From NCBI RefSeq assembly GCF_001518815.1, contig NZ_CP013987.1:3742501-3806500 (forward strand): DNA of 64,000 nt, in the 5' to 3' direction. The DNA comes from Pseudomonas oryzihabitans. GTDB taxonomy: Bacteria; Pseudomonadota; Gammaproteobacteria; Pseudomonadales; Pseudomonadaceae. The stretch's first letter is position 1. Every line of letters begins with the position of its first letter. The notes under the pieces were generated by a model. That model worked only from the letters and a program-made list of their open reading frames with translations, did not search any database and was not told the origin of the DNA. This document shows, in pieces, positions 1 to 8,988 of the stretch. Both the position numbers and the translations under genes were made by a program.

Positions 1-267
1 GTCGCCCCAGTCCACCCCGTGCGGAAACTGCATCATCCGTACGCCGGTGACATGCACCTGGTCGCGGGTCTGAGGCGTACCGTGGGGAATGGCGATACCC
101 TGGCCGAGGTAGGTGGAGCCCTGGGCCTCGCGGGCCTTGAGCCCCTCGAGATAACCCGGGGCGACCAGGCCATCGGTCACCAGGGACTCGGCGAGCATGG
201 CCAGGGCGGTCGCCTTGTCCGGCGCCTGCTGGGCCATGCGGATATGCTGGGCATTGAGTTCGAACAT
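1..267 (-). CDS. fruB: Fructose PTS multiphosphoryl transfer protein, EIIA N-terminal part (partial)
   Basis: This is the N-terminal 89 residues of a gene that runs off the left edge. It begins MFELNAQHIRMAQQAPDK and contains the EIIA-type active-site region GIAIPHGTP, where the His accepts phosphate. In pseudomonads FruB is a fusion of EIIA-Fru, HPr and EI domains that passes phosphate from PEP to the FruA permease; only the EIIA part is visible here. The ATG at 265-267 has a strong GGAGG ribosome site just upstream. The gene is divergent from cra, with a perfect Cra-type palindrome between them, which fits fructose-1-phosphate-controlled expression of fruBKA. Confidence 0.88.
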   Translation of the reverse strand, partial: MFELNAQHIRMAQQAPDKATALAMLAESLVTDGLVAPGYLEGLKAREAQGSTYLGQGIAIPHGTPQTRDQVHVTGVRMMQFPHGVDWGD

Positions 268-418
268 GGAAGGATACCTCCGGCGCCGCGCGCCCGATCC
301 TGGCGCCGTGCCTTTCTTGTAATAGATGCTTGCCGGCTCGCTCAGCCCTGCAATCGCGTCGGGAGAGGCGTGGCAGGGCCCTTGGCAGATTCGTGCCAGC
401 CCTCGGACAACAGAAAGC

Positions 419-430
419 TGAAACGTTTCA
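419..430. promoter_or_regulatory. Cra/FruR operator, perfect palindrome
   Basis: TGAAACGTTTCA is a perfect 12-bp palindrome in the 280-bp gap between divergent fruB and cra. It matches the core of known Cra/FruR operators in Pseudomonas and enterics. A weaker half-like copy, TGGAACGTTACT, lies 12 bp further right (442-453). This placement would let Cra repress fruB and control itself, relieved by fructose-1-phosphate. The assignment rests on motif plus context. Confidence 0.8.
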
Positions 431-547
431 CCCAATGGGACTGGAACGTTACTCGATAATCGCCGATCCTTGAAGCACAACACACAATAAAGACCGTCTC
501 GTTCATGGCGTACAGCACAGGCGATTCAGGTCCGATGAGGAACAGGC

Positions 548-1540
548 GTGAAACTCAGCGACATCGCCCAATTGGCCGGCGTATCCCTTACCACCGCCAG
601 CTATGTCATCAATGGCAAGGCAGCGCAAAGGCGCATCAGCGCCGCGACCGTGGCGCGAGTCATGGCCGTGGTCGAGGCCCACGGCTATCAGCCTGATCAA
701 CGCGCTGCCGGCCTGCGCCGCGGGGCGACCCACACCCTGGGCTTTCTGCTGCCCGACCTGGAAAACCCAAGCTACGCCCGTCTGGCCAAACAGCTGGAGC
801 GACGTGCGCGAGCGCGTGGCTATCAGTTGCTGATCGCCTGCACCGACGACAATCCCGACAGCGAACGCCAGCTCATCGCGCTGTTTCGCGCCCGTCGCTG
901 CGATGGCCTGTTCACCGCCAGTAGCCTGGCCGAGGACGACGCGCCCTACCGACAGCTGCAGGAACACAACATCCCGATCATCGCCATCGATCGCCAGCTC
1001 GATCCCGCGCAGTTCTGCTCGGTGGTCAGCGACGACCACACCGCCGGCCGCCAGCTGGCGGCCACCTTGCTGACCCCGGACACCCACAGCATCGCCCTGA
1101 TCGGCGCCCGCCCGGACCTGGTCATCAGCCGCGAGCGCGCCGCCGGTTTCGCCGCCGCCCTTGCCGATCACCCGGCGCGCCACTGGGAGCGTCATGCCCC
1201 TCACTACAGCCGCGACGGCGGCCGCGCTCAGGCCCAGGCGATGATCGAGGAACTCGGCCACTGGCCCGACGCCCTGCTGGCCACCTCCTATGTGCTGCTG
1301 CAAGGTGTGCTGGACGTGCTGCGCGATCATCCGCTGGCCGAGGGCAACACCTTGCGCCTGGCGACCTTTGGCGACACCCAGTTGCTCGACTACCTGCCGT
1401 TCAAGGTCAACGCCATCTCCCAGCAACACGAGGTCATCACCGAGCGGGCCCTGGAGCTGATGCTGGACGCCCTGGAAAACGACCACTACCTGCCCGGTGT
1501 CCAAGCCATTCCAAGGGTTCTCAAACGCCGCCTGTCATGA
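548..1540 (+). CDS. cra: LacI-family fructose regulator Cra/FruR
   Basis: This 330-residue transcription factor has a LacI-type helix-turn-helix at about residues 2-22 (LSDIAQLAGVSLTTASYVIN), a hinge near residues 50-62, and a periplasmic-binding-protein-like effector domain to the end (for example GFLLPDLENPSYARLAKQLE). The length is typical of Cra. It starts with GTG at 548. Location beside fruB and a perfect Cra palindrome make it the local repressor of the fructose PTS, responding in pseudomonads to fructose-1-phosphate. Its stop overlaps the ATG of the TatD gene by four bases (ATGA), so the two are probably co-transcribed. Confidence 0.92.
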   Translation: MKLSDIAQLAGVSLTTASYVINGKAAQRRISAATVARVMAVVEAHGYQPDQRAAGLRRGATHTLGFLLPDLENPSYARLAKQLERRARARGYQLLIACTDDNPDSERQLIALFRARRCDGLFTASSLAEDDAPYRQLQEHNIPIIAIDRQLDPAQFCSVVSDDHTAGRQLAATLLTPDTHSIALIGARPDLVISRERAAGFAAALADHPARHWERHAPHYSRDGGRAQAQAMIEELGHWPDALLATSYVLLQGVLDVLRDHPLAEGNTLRLATFGDTQLLDYLPFKVNAISQQHEVITERALELMLDALENDHYLPGVQAIPRVLKRRLS

Positions 1541-2334
1541 GCCTGCTGATCGACACCCACAACCACCTGGACTACCCGGGCTTCGACGCCGAGCGGCCCG
1601 CGCTGCTGGCCGAATGCGCGCGAATCGGCGTGGTGCGCCAGGTACTGATCGGTGTCGAGCGCAGCCAGTGGCCGCAACTCTGGAGGGTTGCAACAGCCCA
1701 TGACGGCCTCTATGCGGCCCCAGGCCTGCATCCGCTATACCTGCACCGCCATCAGGAGGCCGATATCGAGGCGCTCAGGACCTTCTGCCTGGACCATCGG
1801 CCAGATCCCCGCCTCTGCGCAATCGGCGAGATCGGTCTGGACTATTTCATCGAGACGCCGGACAAGCCGCGCCAGGCCTGGTTCTTCGAGCAGCAGGTGC
1901 GCCTGGCCATGGAGCTGGAGTTGCCGGTGCTGCTACACGTGCGCCGCGCCCATGCCGATGTGGTCAAGATTCTGAAACGCCTCAAGCCGCCACGCGCCGG
2001 CATTGCCCATGCCTTTTCCGGCAGCTACGAAGAAGCCCGTGAATACCTGCGCCTGGGTTTCAAGATCGGCCTGGGTGGCGCCCCCACCTGGCCCCAGGCC
2101 AGACGGCTGCAGCGCGTGCTGCCGCAGCTGCCACTGGATGGCATCGTGCTGGAAACGGACGCGCCCGATATGCCACCGGCCATGCACCCGGACGTGCGCA
2201 ACAGTCCGACCCATCTGCCAGCCATCTGCGCCGCCCTGGCGCCGCTGTGGCAGGTCTCTGCCGAGACCCTGGCCGCCGCCACTACGCGCAATGCCTGCGC
2301 GGTGTTCGGCTGGGAGGCAGACCCGCCGGCCTAA
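1537..2334 (+). CDS. TatD-family metal-dependent hydrolase (putative DNase)
   Basis: This 265-residue protein has the complete TatD metal-site set: DTHNHLD at residues 6-12 (H8, H10), EIGLD with E98, a histidine at 134 in LLHVRRAHA, H158 in HAFSGS, and D208 in LETDAPDMPP. Family members are TIM-barrel 3'-5' exonucleases or quality-control hydrolases; the physiological substrate here is unknown. It overlaps cra by four bases. Its stop overlaps the convergent ampD stop by three bases, leaving no room for the ampE gene that is often found beside ampD in pseudomonads. Confidence 0.92.
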   Translation: MSLLIDTHNHLDYPGFDAERPALLAECARIGVVRQVLIGVERSQWPQLWRVATAHDGLYAAPGLHPLYLHRHQEADIEALRTFCLDHRPDPRLCAIGEIGLDYFIETPDKPRQAWFFEQQVRLAMELELPVLLHVRRAHADVVKILKRLKPPRAGIAHAFSGSYEEAREYLRLGFKIGLGGAPTWPQARRLQRVLPQLPLDGIVLETDAPDMPPAMHPDVRNSPTHLPAICAALAPLWQVSAETLAAATTRNACAVFGWEADPPA

Positions 2335-2891
2335 TCCTCGCCAGGCTGCAACTCGGCCTCCAGGCGCTGCCAGTCGAAGGCTGGCCCCGGATCGGTCTTG
2401 CGCCCCGGCGCGATGTCGCTGTGGCCCTGGATACGCTCGGCGGTGATCGCCGGATAGGTTCGCTGCAAGGCCCTCGTCAACCGCCCCAGGGCACGGTACT
2501 GAGCATCGGTGTAGGCCAGCTCATCGGTGCCTTCCAATTCGATGCCGAGGGAAAAGTCGTTGCAGTTCTCACGACCGTCGAAGCAGGACACACCAGCGTG
2601 CCAGGCCCGCTGTTCGCAGGACACGAACTGGGTCACCACCCCATCGCGCTCGATGAGAAAGTGGGCAGCCACCTTCAGCTCGGCGATTTCCGCGAAGAAG
2701 GGATGGGCCGAGTGATCCAGGCAGTTCTGGAAGAAGGCCTGGACGCAACCGGTGCCGAACTGCCCGGGCGGCAAGCTGATGTTGTGGATCACCAGCAGGG
2801 ACACCTCCGTCCCGGGCGGTCGTTCGTTATGGTTGGGCGAAGGGCAGAGTCGCGCCTCGCGATACCAGCCATCGACGAACACCCTGTCCAT
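2331..2891 (-). CDS. ampD: 1,6-anhydro-N-acetylmuramyl-L-alanine amidase
   Basis: This 186-residue cytoplasmic amidase cleaves the lactyl-amide bond of anhydro-muropeptides during peptidoglycan recycling; its loss derepresses ampC in species that carry AmpR/AmpC. The zinc ligands of the Amidase_2 fold are visible: H36 in VIHNISLP, and H157 and D167 in GHSDIAPGRKTDPGP, with catalytic Glu/Lys candidates at E118 or E120 and K165. The frame stays open well upstream, but the ATG at 2891 gives the family length and is fused to the upstream gene's stop as TGATG, which supports coupling. No ampE follows. Confidence 0.93.
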   Translation of the reverse strand: MDRVFVDGWYREARLCPSPNHNERPPGTEVSLLVIHNISLPPGQFGTGCVQAFFQNCLDHSAHPFFAEIAELKVAAHFLIERDGVVTQFVSCEQRAWHAGVSCFDGRENCNDFSLGIELEGTDELAYTDAQYRALGRLTRALQRTYPAITAERIQGHSDIAPGRKTDPGPAFDWQRLEAELQPGED

Positions 2892-3367
2892 CAGCGCGCC
2901 TTGGCCTTGAGCGCGTCGCGCAGGGCATTGGCGTCGCTGAATTCGCGCTGACTGACGAAGCGCCCATGATCGAGGGTCACCCAGAGCACCTTGTCGGCAT
3001 CCCCTGGGAAGCGCGGCACGACGCGCGATTCGCGATCGAGCAGCACCCGGTAGCCGTACTTGCGCATGGCCGGCACGGCGAACATCCGGGTAATGGCAGC
3101 CGGCATGCTGCTGATGTCGGCGATATAGGCCACCCGGGTGCCGTCGATATAGTTCGCGGGCTGGTCGCGCATGGCTTCCTTTACCAGCCCGGAGCCGCTC
3201 ATGCTGCGGGCGACCAGCAACACCTGCAACTGATCGTCGAAGGTATAGGGCTGATCCCGCTGGTCGAGCAGGGTGAAGGGCGAGACACGTTCGCCCGGCT
3301 CGAGCGCCAGGGCGGACAGCGGCAGCAACAGACACGACAGCAACAACGCCAGAACTCTTGCGCGCAT
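2891..3367 (-). CDS. Secreted thioredoxin-fold-like protein of unknown function
   Basis: This 158-residue protein has a clear Sec signal peptide (MRARVLALLLSCLLLPLSALA, cut near residue 21). The mature part starts LEPGERVSPFTLLDQRDQPY, resembling redoxin/AhpC-type domains in its opening strand. There is no CxxC or other catalytic cysteine, so an enzymatic thiol role looks unlikely. It is translationally coupled (TGATG) to ampD. Similar small periplasmic proteins sit in the ampD-nadC neighbourhood of other pseudomonads, but I do not know a demonstrated function. Confidence 0.75.
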   Translation of the reverse strand: MRARVLALLLSCLLLPLSALALEPGERVSPFTLLDQRDQPYTFDDQLQVLLVARSMSGSGLVKEAMRDQPANYIDGTRVAYIADISSMPAAITRMFAVPAMRKYGYRVLLDRESRVVPRFPGDADKVLWVTLDHGRFVSQREFSDANALRDALKAKAR

Positions 3368-3451
3368 GGCATCTTCTCTTGAGCGATCTATCAGGGCCGC
3401 TATCCTGCCCTACCGCCCAGGCTTGCACCACCCATCGCATCGAGGAGCCCC

Positions 3452-3931
3452 ATGATTCCGCTCAAAGAACTGCTCGCCCAGGTTCCCCAGTCCGGCGAGG
3501 TGCGCTGGATCGGTGTGCGACCCGCCTCGCGCGCGCCCATGGTCGAGATCGAGGCCGTGGAGGCGCGCCGGGATGCGGGTCTTACCGGCGATCATGCCCG
3601 CCCTACCCCACGCAACCAGCGCCAGGTCACCCTCATTCAATGGGAGCATCTGCCAGTGGTCGCGGCCCTGATCGGCACGCCCGTGGCGCCGGCGGATCTC
3701 AGACGCAGCCTGGCCATCGCCGGAATCAATCTCTTCAGCCTGAAGAATCGCCGCTTCCGTATCGGCCAGGCGGTGCTGGAAACCACCGGCTGGTGCCAGC
3801 CCTGCGCGCGTCTGGAAGAACGCCTGGGCGCAGGTACCTTCCAGGCCATGCGGGGTCATGGCGGACTCACCGCCCGGGTGCTGGAGAGCGGCATCATCCG
3901 CCTGGGTGATCGAGTACAGGTGCTGGATTGA
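3452..3931 (+). CDS. MOSC domain-containing protein
   Basis: This 159-residue single-domain MOSC protein has the family hallmarks: the beta-barrel core with GLTGDHARP near residues 44-51, and a conserved cysteine motif TGWCQPCARLE (C115, C118), where family members handle sulfur or molybdenum-cofactor chemistry. The family includes YiiM and the C-terminal domain of Moco sulfurase. The ATG at 3452 follows a GAGG-type site (cgaggagcccc). It stands alone, divergent from the ampD unit. The substrate cannot be inferred from the sequence. Confidence 0.85.
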   Translation: MIPLKELLAQVPQSGEVRWIGVRPASRAPMVEIEAVEARRDAGLTGDHARPTPRNQRQVTLIQWEHLPVVAALIGTPVAPADLRRSLAIAGINLFSLKNRRFRIGQAVLETTGWCQPCARLEERLGAGTFQAMRGHGGLTARVLESGIIRLGDRVQVLD

Positions 3932-4187
3932 CCCCAGTTTCCCTAGGGTCGAATGGCCGGGCCAGCCCGGTTAAACTAGCGCCACCTCTCGTCGCCGCGG
4001 ACATCGCCGCCTGGGTAGATGCAGGCTGTTTCCCTTGAAAACCACCAGTTCTCGCCCATCTTCCTCTTCAGATACCGCGATCCCCATACGGCGCGACGAC
4101 CCCTGATTTCGTCCGGCCCGGGACTGCGCCCGCTTGCGGCGACGCGCCCGGACCGGCCAAGGCTTTCCTTCTCCAAGAGTACTCTCC

Positions 4188-5480
4188 ATGACCCATCGCA
4201 TCGTTATCGTCGGCGGCGGCGCCGGCGGCCTGGAACTGGCTACCCGCCTGGGCCGCAGCCTGGGCAAGCGCGACCAGGCGCAGATCGTGCTGATCGACGC
4301 CAACGCCACCCACCTGTGGAAACCCCTGCTGCACGAGGTGGCCGCCGGCTCGCTCAATTCCACCGAGGACGAGCTGAGCTACGTTGCCCAGGCCAAGTGG
4401 AACCACTTCGACTTCCAGCTCGGACGCATGACCGGTCTGGATCGCGAGCGCCGCAAGGTGCAGCTGGCGGCGATCGAGGACGACGGCGCCATCCTGGTCC
4501 CGGAGCGGGAGATCGGCTATGACTCCCTGGTGCTGGCCATCGGCAGCACCACCAACGATTTCGGCACCCCGGGCGCTGCGGAAAACTGCATCTTCCTCGA
4601 CACCCGTGCCCAGGCCGAACGCTTCCACCGCAAGCTCCTGACCCACTACCTGCGCGCCCACGTCAGCGAGCAGCCGGGTGAATTCATCGAGGTGGCCATC
4701 GTCGGTGCCGGCGCCACCGGCGTGGAGCTGGCCGCCGAGCTGCGCAATGCCGCCGAAGAGCTGCAGGCCTATGGCATGGACCGCATCCGTCCCGAAGACC
4801 TGCGCATCACGCTGGTCGAGGCTGGCCCGCGCATCCTGCCGGCCCTGCCGGAGCGCCTCGCCGGCCAGGCGCAGCGGACCCTGGAAAAACTCGGTGTCCG
4901 GGTGCTGACCAGTTCGGCGGTCAAGGAAGTCCGGGCCGACGGCCTGCAGACCGCTGGCGAATTCGTCCCGGCCAGTCTCAAGGTCTGGGCCGCCGGTATC
5001 CGCGCACCGGCCTTTCTCAAGGACCTGGCTGGCCTCGAGACCAATCGCATCAACCAGCTGGTGGTGAATTCGACGTTGCAGACCACTCGCGATCCCGATG
5101 TCTTTGCCCTTGGCGACTGCGCGGCCTGCCCCCTCACCCCGGGCGACACCCGTACCGTACCGCCCCGCGCCCAGTCCGCCCACCAGCAGGCCTCGCTGCT
5201 GGTCAAGACCTTCAAGGCGCGCCTGGAAGGCAAGCCGTTGCCCGACTATGTCTACAAGGACTACGGCTCGCTGATCTCGCTGTCGCGCTTCAGCGCGGTA
5301 GGCAATCTCATGGGTGGCGCCCTCGGCAGCCTGACCCTGGAAGGCTGGCTGGCGCGGACCTTCTATGTCTCGCTCTACCGGATGCACCAGGTCGCTCTCT
5401 ATGGCCCGCTGCGGGCCCTGGCGCTGTTTGCCGGCGATCACCTGAGACGCAAGACCGAGCCACGCCTGAAGCTGCACTGA
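4188..5480 (+). CDS. ndh: Type II NADH:quinone oxidoreductase (NDH-2)
   Basis: This 430-residue flavoprotein transfers electrons from NADH to quinone without proton pumping. FAD binding is marked by IVGGGAGGLELATRLG (residues 7-22), NADH binding by VAIVGAGATGVELAAEL in the middle third, and the second flavin motif by DVFALGDCAACP. The C-terminal region (GWLARTFYVSLYRMHQVALYG) resembles the amphipathic membrane-anchoring tail of NDH-2. An in-frame extension to 4134 exists, but the ATG at 4188 immediately precedes the FAD fold and fits the family length. A strong bidirectional terminator follows. Confidence 0.93.
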   Translation: MTHRIVIVGGGAGGLELATRLGRSLGKRDQAQIVLIDANATHLWKPLLHEVAAGSLNSTEDELSYVAQAKWNHFDFQLGRMTGLDRERRKVQLAAIEDDGAILVPEREIGYDSLVLAIGSTTNDFGTPGAAENCIFLDTRAQAERFHRKLLTHYLRAHVSEQPGEFIEVAIVGAGATGVELAAELRNAAEELQAYGMDRIRPEDLRITLVEAGPRILPALPERLAGQAQRTLEKLGVRVLTSSAVKEVRADGLQTAGEFVPASLKVWAAGIRAPAFLKDLAGLETNRINQLVVNSTLQTTRDPDVFALGDCAACPLTPGDTRTVPPRAQSAHQQASLLVKTFKARLEGKPLPDYVYKDYGSLISLSRFSAVGNLMGGALGSLTLEGWLARTFYVSLYRMHQVALYGPLRALALFAGDHLRRKTEPRLKLH

Positions 5481-5497
5481 GCCCCTGACTCAGGCAT

Positions 5498-5527
5498 AAA
5501 AAAAGCCGTCCTTGGGACGGCTTTTTT
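5498..5527. terminator. Bidirectional rho-independent terminator between ndh and the DUF1631 gene
   Basis: A GCCGTCC/GGACGGC stem with a three-base loop is flanked by seven A on the left and six T on the right, so it can terminate both convergent genes. Confidence 0.93.
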
Positions 5528-5542
5528 CATTCCACAACGGTT

Positions 5543-7735
5543 TCAGGACGGCGACTGACCACGCAGGTTGCCGATCACCGAGGTCATGGCGCGATCAAAC
5601 AGCAGGGCATCGTCGAGCAGCCGTACCCGGCCTTCCTGGTAATCCAGCGCCAGTTCCTCGCGAGTGCGATCCAGGACCTTCATGCCGGTGCGATTGACGA
5701 ACACCAGCCGCCCCATGGGGCGAATGACCGCGGCCAGCTTGCAGCGCAACTTCTGCTCGACGTCGAGGATTTCCAGCCAGGCGCCAACCGACAGGTTATC
5801 CACCCACTCCAGGGACTCGGCGGTCAGGCCTGCGATCCGTTCGCCTGCCCGAGGCAGCTCGAAGGGTTCGTCGGCAGGGACCGGCGTCGGCGCGGCCGTC
5901 ACCACATCCGGAGTCGCCGACGCTTCCGCCAGCTCGGGGCGCGTCTGCTGAAAGGTCTGTACGTGCAGGGACTCGAGCTCGGTGAAGAATTCAGAGGTGG
6001 AAAAGGGATCGAAGGCCGCGCTGGCCAGGCCTTCGCGCAAGGCCTTGAGCAGACCGGGTACCATTTCCAGCAGCCGCTGCCGCGAGGCCACGTCGTGGTG
6101 CGGCTGGATGCTCCAGATCAGATCGTCCATGGTCTTCAGGGCCGCGCGCCATTCGCTGGAGTCGTAGCCTTGCTTCAGGCAGGTCAGCAACAGCACCTGG
6201 CTCCAGGCCTCGCGCAAGACGCGCTGCACGGCGCCTGGCAACTGATGCTCCTGCAGGCGCTGACTCAGCACGTGCTCCACCTGCAACCGGGCGATCTCGG
6301 CACGGGCCCGGCCTTCCTCGGCGTCACGGGTGCGCTGTTCCAGCAGCTCGCTACGGCGCTGTTCATCGCTGACATAGGCCATGAAGTCGGCCAGCAATTC
6401 GGCGAAGATCTCCGGATCGTCGACGAAGTCGCTCAACAGACGCTGCACGATCTGCTCGATCTTCTGATAGAGACCGTCGCGCTGCAGATCGCTTTGTTCA
6501 CCCCAGCCCAGGGAGGCCGCGGCGATCTCGTTGAGCAGGCGGCGCGCCGGATGGCTGCCACGGCTGAAAAAGGTCTTGTCGAGGACCGCCACTTTGAGCA
6601 TGGGGATCTGAAGACGGGCGATCAGGGCCTTGAGCGAGTCCGGCAGGGTGAGGTCATCGAGAATGAATTCGAACAGCATCGCCACCAGATTGATGACGTC
6701 TTCGTCGACCTGCCCCACCACGCGCTTTCGACCCGAGCGCTCGCTGATGCGGCCCAGCGCCACGCCCAGCTGCGCCTTCAGGTCGTAACCGTCCACGGAC
6801 TGACTGGATATCTGCTGTTGCAGGTGCGACAGCAGACGCATGAGGTCGTAGCTGGTGATGACCTGGCCATCGCCGCTCGCGGCGCCCTCGTCGCTGGCCC
6901 TTCCGCCACCCAGGGTGGCACTGCCCGGGGATCGCAACTGGGCCAGCAGGCCCTGCAGGGTGCCGAAGAGCTCCTGACCATCGTCTTCGCTATTGACGTG
7001 GGCCGGCGTGCGCCCGCTGTACCCCTTGGACGAGCGGCCCGGTACCTGCTGGGGAATGGCCTTGAGCTGGGGCAGTACCCCGGCATCGACCAGTTGCCGA
7101 TTGGATTCCGCGTACAGCTGACCAAGGCCGTTGAGCACGAAGCGCTCGAACAGCTTGTAGATGATCAACTTGACCTTGATGTCGGTATCGAGATCGCGGC
7201 AGGCCTCGACGAAGGCCTCGCACAGGCGGCGCGGCCCCAGGGGATGAGTCGCGTCATCCAGCTTGCTGGACAGCTGGGTGTTGAATCTGATGGTCAGGTG
7301 GCTGATGGCCATGGCGTTGTTGCTGAGCGCCTTGGCCACCATGGTGTCCACCGCCACGCTCTCTTCCAGGGCGTCGTTCTGCACCAGACTCAAGTCTTCG
7401 TAGGAGACGCTGTCCAGGCGCATCTCTGGCTTGCTGCCAACGAGATTATTCAGCGCGGCGAAGCGTTCGAAATATTGCTGGAGAAAGCTGCGCTCGATGC
7501 TCTTGCGTCTCAGGCGCAGATCACGCATCGCTTCGAAGTAGAGGCTTTGTTCTTGGTTGCTGCCGGCCCGATCGGCCATTTCGAAGAGGGCATCGTCGGC
7601 ATTGTCGAACAGCTGCTGCAAAGAGGTGTTGAGTCGCTGAGCGGCGCGATCCCTGACCGGTAAAAGCACAGCAGGCAATCGGGAAGAAGATTCCCCGAGC
7701 GCCTTGAAATGAACCACATTTACGTCGTTCTGCAC
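5543..7735 (-). CDS. DUF1631 family protein
   Basis: This protein of about 730 residues belongs to the DUF1631 family, which is sometimes misannotated in Pseudomonas as thymidine phosphorylase. It is predicted cytoplasmic and mostly helical, with a charged coiled-coil-like stretch (YVSDEQRRSELLEQRTRDAE) near the middle and a C-terminal domain (GAWLEILDVEQKLRCKLAAV) reminiscent of a small PilZ-like barrel. The frame is open to 7879. I place the start at GTG 7735, because GGGAGG lies five bases upstream of it and the sequence beyond looks non-coding. A second in-frame GTG is at 7738. Function is unknown. Confidence 0.8.
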   Translation of the reverse strand: MQNDVNVVHFKALGESSSRLPAVLLPVRDRAAQRLNTSLQQLFDNADDALFEMADRAGSNQEQSLYFEAMRDLRLRRKSIERSFLQQYFERFAALNNLVGSKPEMRLDSVSYEDLSLVQNDALEESVAVDTMVAKALSNNAMAISHLTIRFNTQLSSKLDDATHPLGPRRLCEAFVEACRDLDTDIKVKLIIYKLFERFVLNGLGQLYAESNRQLVDAGVLPQLKAIPQQVPGRSSKGYSGRTPAHVNSEDDGQELFGTLQGLLAQLRSPGSATLGGGRASDEGAASGDGQVITSYDLMRLLSHLQQQISSQSVDGYDLKAQLGVALGRISERSGRKRVVGQVDEDVINLVAMLFEFILDDLTLPDSLKALIARLQIPMLKVAVLDKTFFSRGSHPARRLLNEIAAASLGWGEQSDLQRDGLYQKIEQIVQRLLSDFVDDPEIFAELLADFMAYVSDEQRRSELLEQRTRDAEEGRARAEIARLQVEHVLSQRLQEHQLPGAVQRVLREAWSQVLLLTCLKQGYDSSEWRAALKTMDDLIWSIQPHHDVASRQRLLEMVPGLLKALREGLASAAFDPFSTSEFFTELESLHVQTFQQTRPELAEASATPDVVTAAPTPVPADEPFELPRAGERIAGLTAESLEWVDNLSVGAWLEILDVEQKLRCKLAAVIRPMGRLVFVNRTGMKVLDRTREELALDYQEGRVRLLDDALLFDRAMTSVIGNLRGQSPS

Positions 7736-8021
7736 CACCGCCTCCCACAACCGTCCTTGCGTTCGGCTGAATCGCGTTCCACTACAGGAGCATTGAACAA
7801 CGTTGGCCGCCCTGGCCGCGAGGTGAAACGTTGTCGATGTGCCATTATTTGCTCTGCAACGGCATCGACCAATCGGCATCTGCGCAGTACATGACCGGGT
7901 TCACAAGGCACCTGTCAGCCAGCGCCTGCCCTTCGAATGATTCAACGTTGTCTATCTCAGATCGTCAACCTCCCCTAAAGTTGCCCGTCCGCTTCCTGCA
8001 GCCCCCTATCGGAGTCCCTCA
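7736..8021. other. Divergent promoter region with repeated AACGTTGTC motifs
   Basis: This 286-bp gap lies between the DUF1631 gene and nadC. It contains CAACGTTG at 7798-7805, AACGTTGTCGAT at 7827-7838 and AACGTTGTCTAT at 7944-7955. The last two share 11 of 12 bases and lie 117 bp apart, which could be a regulator site pair. I see no further gene here. Confidence 0.35.
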
Positions 8022-8870
8022 ATGTCCAGCGCTACCCTGTCCGATCTTGCCCAGGTCATCACTGAAAACGTCGCCGCAGCCCTGCGCGAAGACGTTGGCA
8101 GCGGCGATCTCACGGCGGGCCTGATTCCCGCCCAGCAGCACGCCCGGGCGCGCGTTATCACCCGAGAAGCGGCGGTCGTGGCAGGCAGCGCCTGGGTCGA
8201 CGAGGTGTTCCGCGTCCTGGATCCGCAGGTGACCGTCAGCTGGCAGGTGGCGGATGGTGACCGGGTCGCCCCTGACCAGGTGCTGTTCGAACTCCAGGGG
8301 CCGGCGCGGGCCCTGCTCACCGGCGAGCGCAGCGCCCTCAACTTCCTGCAGCTGCTGTCCGGCACCGCCACCCGCTGCCGGCACTATGCCGACTTGGTAC
8401 AGGACACGGCCGTGCGCCTGCTGGACACTCGCAAGACCCTACCTGGCCTACGCCGCGCCCAGAAATATGCGGTCACCTGCGGCGGCTGCTACAACCACCG
8501 GATCGGGCTGTTCGACGCCTTCCTGATCAAGGAAAACCACATCGCCGCCTGTGGCGGCATCGCCCAGGCCGTGGATGCCGCTCGCCACTTGGCACCGGGG
8601 CGCCCGGTAGAGGTCGAGGTGGAAAATCTGCAGGAACTGGAACAGGCCCTGGCCGCGGGTGCGGACATCGTCATGCTGGACGAACTGAGCCTGGCCGACA
8701 TGCGCACGGCAGTGGCCCTGACCGCCGGCCGGGCCAAGCTGGAGGCCTCGGGGGGCGTCAACGAAGACACCCTGCTCGGCATCGCCCAGACCGGCGTCGA
8801 CTACATCTCCATCGGCACCCTGACCAAGGACGTCAAGGCGATCGATCTGTCGATGCGGATCCTCGCGTGA
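8022..8870 (+). CDS. nadC: Nicotinate-nucleotide diphosphorylase (carboxylating), quinolinate phosphoribosyltransferase
   Basis: This 282-residue enzyme converts quinolinate and PRPP to nicotinate mononucleotide, CO2 and PPi in de novo NAD synthesis. The family features are present: [10 protein letters not shown] near the N-terminus, the substrate-binding [38 protein letters not shown], the acidic EVEVENLQE and ADIVMLDE motifs, and the C-terminal phosphate loop [11 protein letters not shown]...GVDYISIG. Length is normal. It is divergent from the DUF1631 gene and shares its 286-bp promoter region. Cytoplasmic. Confidence 0.97.
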   Translation: MSSATLSDLAQVITENVAAALREDVGSGDLTAGLIPAQQHARARVITREAAVVAGSAWVDEVFRVLDPQVTVSWQVADGDRVAPDQVLFELQGPARALLTGERSALNFLQLLSGTATRCRHYADLVQDTAVRLLDTRKTLPGLRRAQKYAVTCGGCYNHRIGLFDAFLIKENHIAACGGIAQAVDAARHLAPGRPVEVEVENLQELEQALAAGADIVMLDELSLADMRTAVALTAGRAKLEASGGVNEDTLLGIAQTGVDYISIGTLTKDVKAIDLSMRILA

Positions 8871-8988
8871 GCGGGATAGGCAAAGGGCGTCGCGGCGGCT
8901 AGACTCCGCAGCCGCGCCAAGCGCGCACCGGCTTCGAGCGGTCCCCGCGACCGCTCGCCCCTCGCGATACTCGAACAAGATCGAACCC

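Noticed and set aside
19-459. Plus-strand 146-residue ORF at the left edge
   Set aside because: It is antisense to fruB and has no family match; the fruB frame carries the real EIIA motif.
2331-3440. 369-residue minus frame read through to 3440 as one protein
   Set aside because: Only the part from 2891 matches AmpD; the upstream frame overlaps the secreted thioredoxin-like gene in another frame.
3971-4363. Minus-strand 130-residue ORF upstream of ndh
   Set aside because: It overlaps the start of ndh in antisense; no motif or ribosome site supports it.
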